The notes below the pieces were generated by a model. The model worked only from the letters and a program-made list of their open reading frames with translations. It was not told where the DNA came from and did not search any database. Positions 62,575 to 64,000 of a stretch of DNA of 64,000 nt are shown piece by piece (position 1 is the first letter of the stretch; the number at the start of each line of letters is the position of its first letter). The DNA comes from Pseudanabaena sp. UWO311 (GTDB lineage: Bacteria > Cyanobacteriota > Cyanobacteriia > Pseudanabaenales > Pseudanabaenaceae). The translations under genes and the position numbers were made by a program. The stretch covers positions 1-64,000 of the forward strand of contig NZ_SJEE01000016.1 in assembly GCF_006937785.1 (NCBI RefSeq), given 5' to 3'.

Positions 62575-64000
62575 TTACAAAGCTGCTTCTTTTTTAAGCT
62601 TGTCGCGATCGCTTATCTTCGTGGTCGGAGACTGAAGAGCAAAGTAGAGCTTATTCAAAGCACTGAGATAGGCTCGCGCCGAAGCAACAATAATGTCGGT
62701 GTTTGCAGAATGTCCAGAAAGAGTCCCGACATCAGGATGCTTAAGGCGAATCGTGACTTCGCCGAGGGCATCAATACCTGCGGTAACCGATTGCACTGAG
62801 TACTCGATCAATTGATTCGGTACATTCACAATGCGATTAATCGCTTTGTAAATTGCATCAACTGGCCCAGTCCCCACCGAAGCATCAGTAATTTCTGCAC
62901 CATCGGGCATGACGATCGTGACTGTCGCTGTAGGAATGGCGCGATCGCCGCAGCTTACTTGGACATGATCGAGCTTGAAAGCTTCGGGTGCATGACGAAT
63001 TTCGTCGTTAACGATCGCCTCTAGGTCGCGATCGCTAATCTCCCGTTTTTTATCAGCAAGTTCCTTAAACCGCACAAAGGCAGCATTAAGTTCTTGTTCT
63101 GAAAGTTCAAAGCCAAGCTCTCTGAGGCGAGAACTCAAGGCATTGCGTCCTGAGAGCTTACCAAGCACGATCAAATTGTCGGTTAAGCCGATGGATTGCG
63201 CATCCATGATTTCGTAGGTGAGGCGATTTTTCAATACGCCGTCTTGATGGATACCTGACTCATGGGCAAAGGCATTTGCGCCGACGATCGCTTTATTGGG
63301 CTGTACCAACATGCCCGTAAGATTGGACACAAGGCGAGAAGTTTTGTAAATCTGCTTTGTGTCAATATTGCAGAGTGGCACAGTTGATTCCGCAGGACGA
63401 CCGAGGAAACTATTGAAATAGGCGCGGCGCACATGCAGAGCCATCACCAATTCTTCGAGGGCGGCATTGCCTGCGCGTTCACCGATGCCGTTAATCGTGC
63501 ATTCCATTTGACGCGCCCCATTTTTGGCAGCTTCAAGGAAATTCGCCACAGCCAAGCCAAGATCATTGTGACCATGCACCGAGATAATGGCGCGATCAAT
63601 ATTTGGCACATTCTCTTTGATCCCTTTGATCAAAGCGCCAAACTCTGAGGGAGTCAAATAGCCGACAGTATCGGGAATATTGACAGTGTTTGCACCCGCT
63701 GCGATCGCAGCCTCTAATACTTGGTAGAGAAACTCAGGATCAGAGCGCCCTGCGTCCTCAGGTGAAAACTCAACATCGGCAACTTTTGATTTGGCAAAGG
63801 CAACCATCTCTGGCACGATTGCCAAAACTTCAGCGCGAGTTTTCCGAAGCTTATATTCCAAGTGAATGTCAGAAGTGGCAAGAAAAGTATGAATTCGCCC
63901 CTTAGCCGCAGGCTTGACTGCTTCGGCAGCAGCTTCAATATCGCCTCTAGTAGCCCTTGCTAAACCACAGATAGTGGGGCCAGTTTCCGTACCAACTAGC
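62575..64000 (-). CDS. leuA: 2-isopropylmalate synthase, partial
   Basis: The visible 475 residues cover the end of the TIM-barrel catalytic domain and the whole C-terminal regulatory domain of LeuA, the first enzyme of leucine synthesis. Conserved blocks include [34 protein letters not shown] and [13 protein letters not shown]. The frame stays open to the end of the window ([19 protein letters not shown] upstream of residue LEYKLRK), so the N-terminus lies beyond 64000; the in-frame TTG at 63861 is not the start. Confidence 0.95.
   Translation of the reverse strand, partial: LVGTETGPTICGLARATRGDIEAAAEAVKPAAKGRIHTFLATSDIHLEYKLRKTRAEVLAIVPEMVAFAKSKVADVEFSPEDAGRSDPEFLYQVLEAAIAAGANTVNIPDTVGYLTPSEFGALIKGIKENVPNIDRAIISVHGHNDLGLAVANFLEAAKNGARQMECTINGIGERAGNAALEELVMALHVRRAYFNSFLGRPAESTVPLCNIDTKQIYKTSRLVSNLTGMLVQPNKAIVGANAFAHESGIHQDGVLKNRLTYEIMDAQSIGLTDNLIVLGKLSGRNALSSRLRELGFELSEQELNAAFVRFKELADKKREISDRDLEAIVNDEIRHAPEAFKLDHVQVSCGDRAIPTATVTIVMPDGAEITDASVGTGPVDAIYKAINRIVNVPNQLIEYSVQSVTAGIDALGEVTIRLKHPDVGTLSGHSANTDIIVASARAYLSALNKLYFALQSPTTKISDRDKLKKEAAL

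Noticed and set aside
1-64000. tRNA or rRNA genes
   Set aside because: No gap shows a plausible cloverleaf with a GTTCRA T-loop, and no rRNA-like sequence was seen.

Overview
The window comes from a cyanobacterial chromosome. It carries psaE (photosystem I), NDH-1 subunits of the CO2-uptake type (NdhF and NdhD) with a CO2 hydration protein (ChpX/CupB type), Dev-type exporter genes, and several cyanobacteria-restricted families (DUF3110, DUF2301, DUF4090, an Npun_F0813-like protein, a PatD-like protein). The HIP1 octamer GCGATCGC is dense throughout. The overall look is reminiscent of Pseudanabaena-type genomes, but that is an impression and not a test. No rRNA, tRNA, CRISPR array, transposase or integrase was seen.

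Layout. 0.2-3.6 kb: a lipid-A-disaccharide-synthase-related gene, then an accessory patch with a DUF3592 gene flanked by a duplicated gene end, an HNH gene broken by an in-frame TGA, and a small cassette-like gene ending in an attC-like site. 3.6-6.6 kb: a TldE/PmbA-like gene, an orphan DevA ATPase and a cyanobacterial zinc-ribbon protein. 6.7-14.6 kb: a surface-polysaccharide operon (two mosaic Wzt-type ABC ATPases, glycosyltransferases, methyltransferases, a pyruvyltransferase-like protein). 14.7-18.1 kb: ndhD and ndhF. 18.3-29.1 kb: PatD-like protein, membrane proteins, a GH38 mannosidase, a methyltransferase, a WcaF/HpsU-like acetyltransferase, a thioesterase, argJ and an Rpn-like nuclease. 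29.4-32.2 kb: DevB and DevC, whose ATPase lies 23 kb away. 32.8-33.9 kb: the ChpX-type protein, which belongs functionally with ndhF/ndhD. 34-37.8 kb: a HAD-domain protein, a glycosyltransferase and an ABM-domain membrane protein. 37.9-40.6 kb: dnaB with a full intein. 40.9-53.7 kb: mostly housekeeping (a pseudo site-2 protease, sugar transferase, holA, aroB, infC, a lipoprotein, L,D-transpeptidase, psaE, mutM). 53.7-58.0 kb: a decayed accessory island (frameshifted PD-(D/E)XK protein, SF1 helicase, RelE-type toxin and antitoxin, frameshifted VanZ). 58-64 kb: Gfo/Idh/MocA oxidoreductase, cobO, cax, ribD with an overlapping broken HNH gene, and leuA running off the window end.

The most distinctive signal is not a gene. 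Nearly every intergenic gap holds a long, perfect or near-perfect palindrome. The arms differ from site to site, but the apex is almost always GC-NNN-GC (for example GCTTCGC, GCTTTGC, GCTAAGC, GCGAAGC). Some palindromes sit inside larger repeats with conserved terminal inverted repeats, in at least two MITE-like families. One lies in frame inside the mannosidase gene, and several overlap stop codons. Other points are two HNH genes each with a stop codon at the zinc knuckle, tandem HIP1-bearing repeats flanking a pseudogene, and a multi-kilobase HIP1-free stretch in the polysaccharide operon that suggests transfer.
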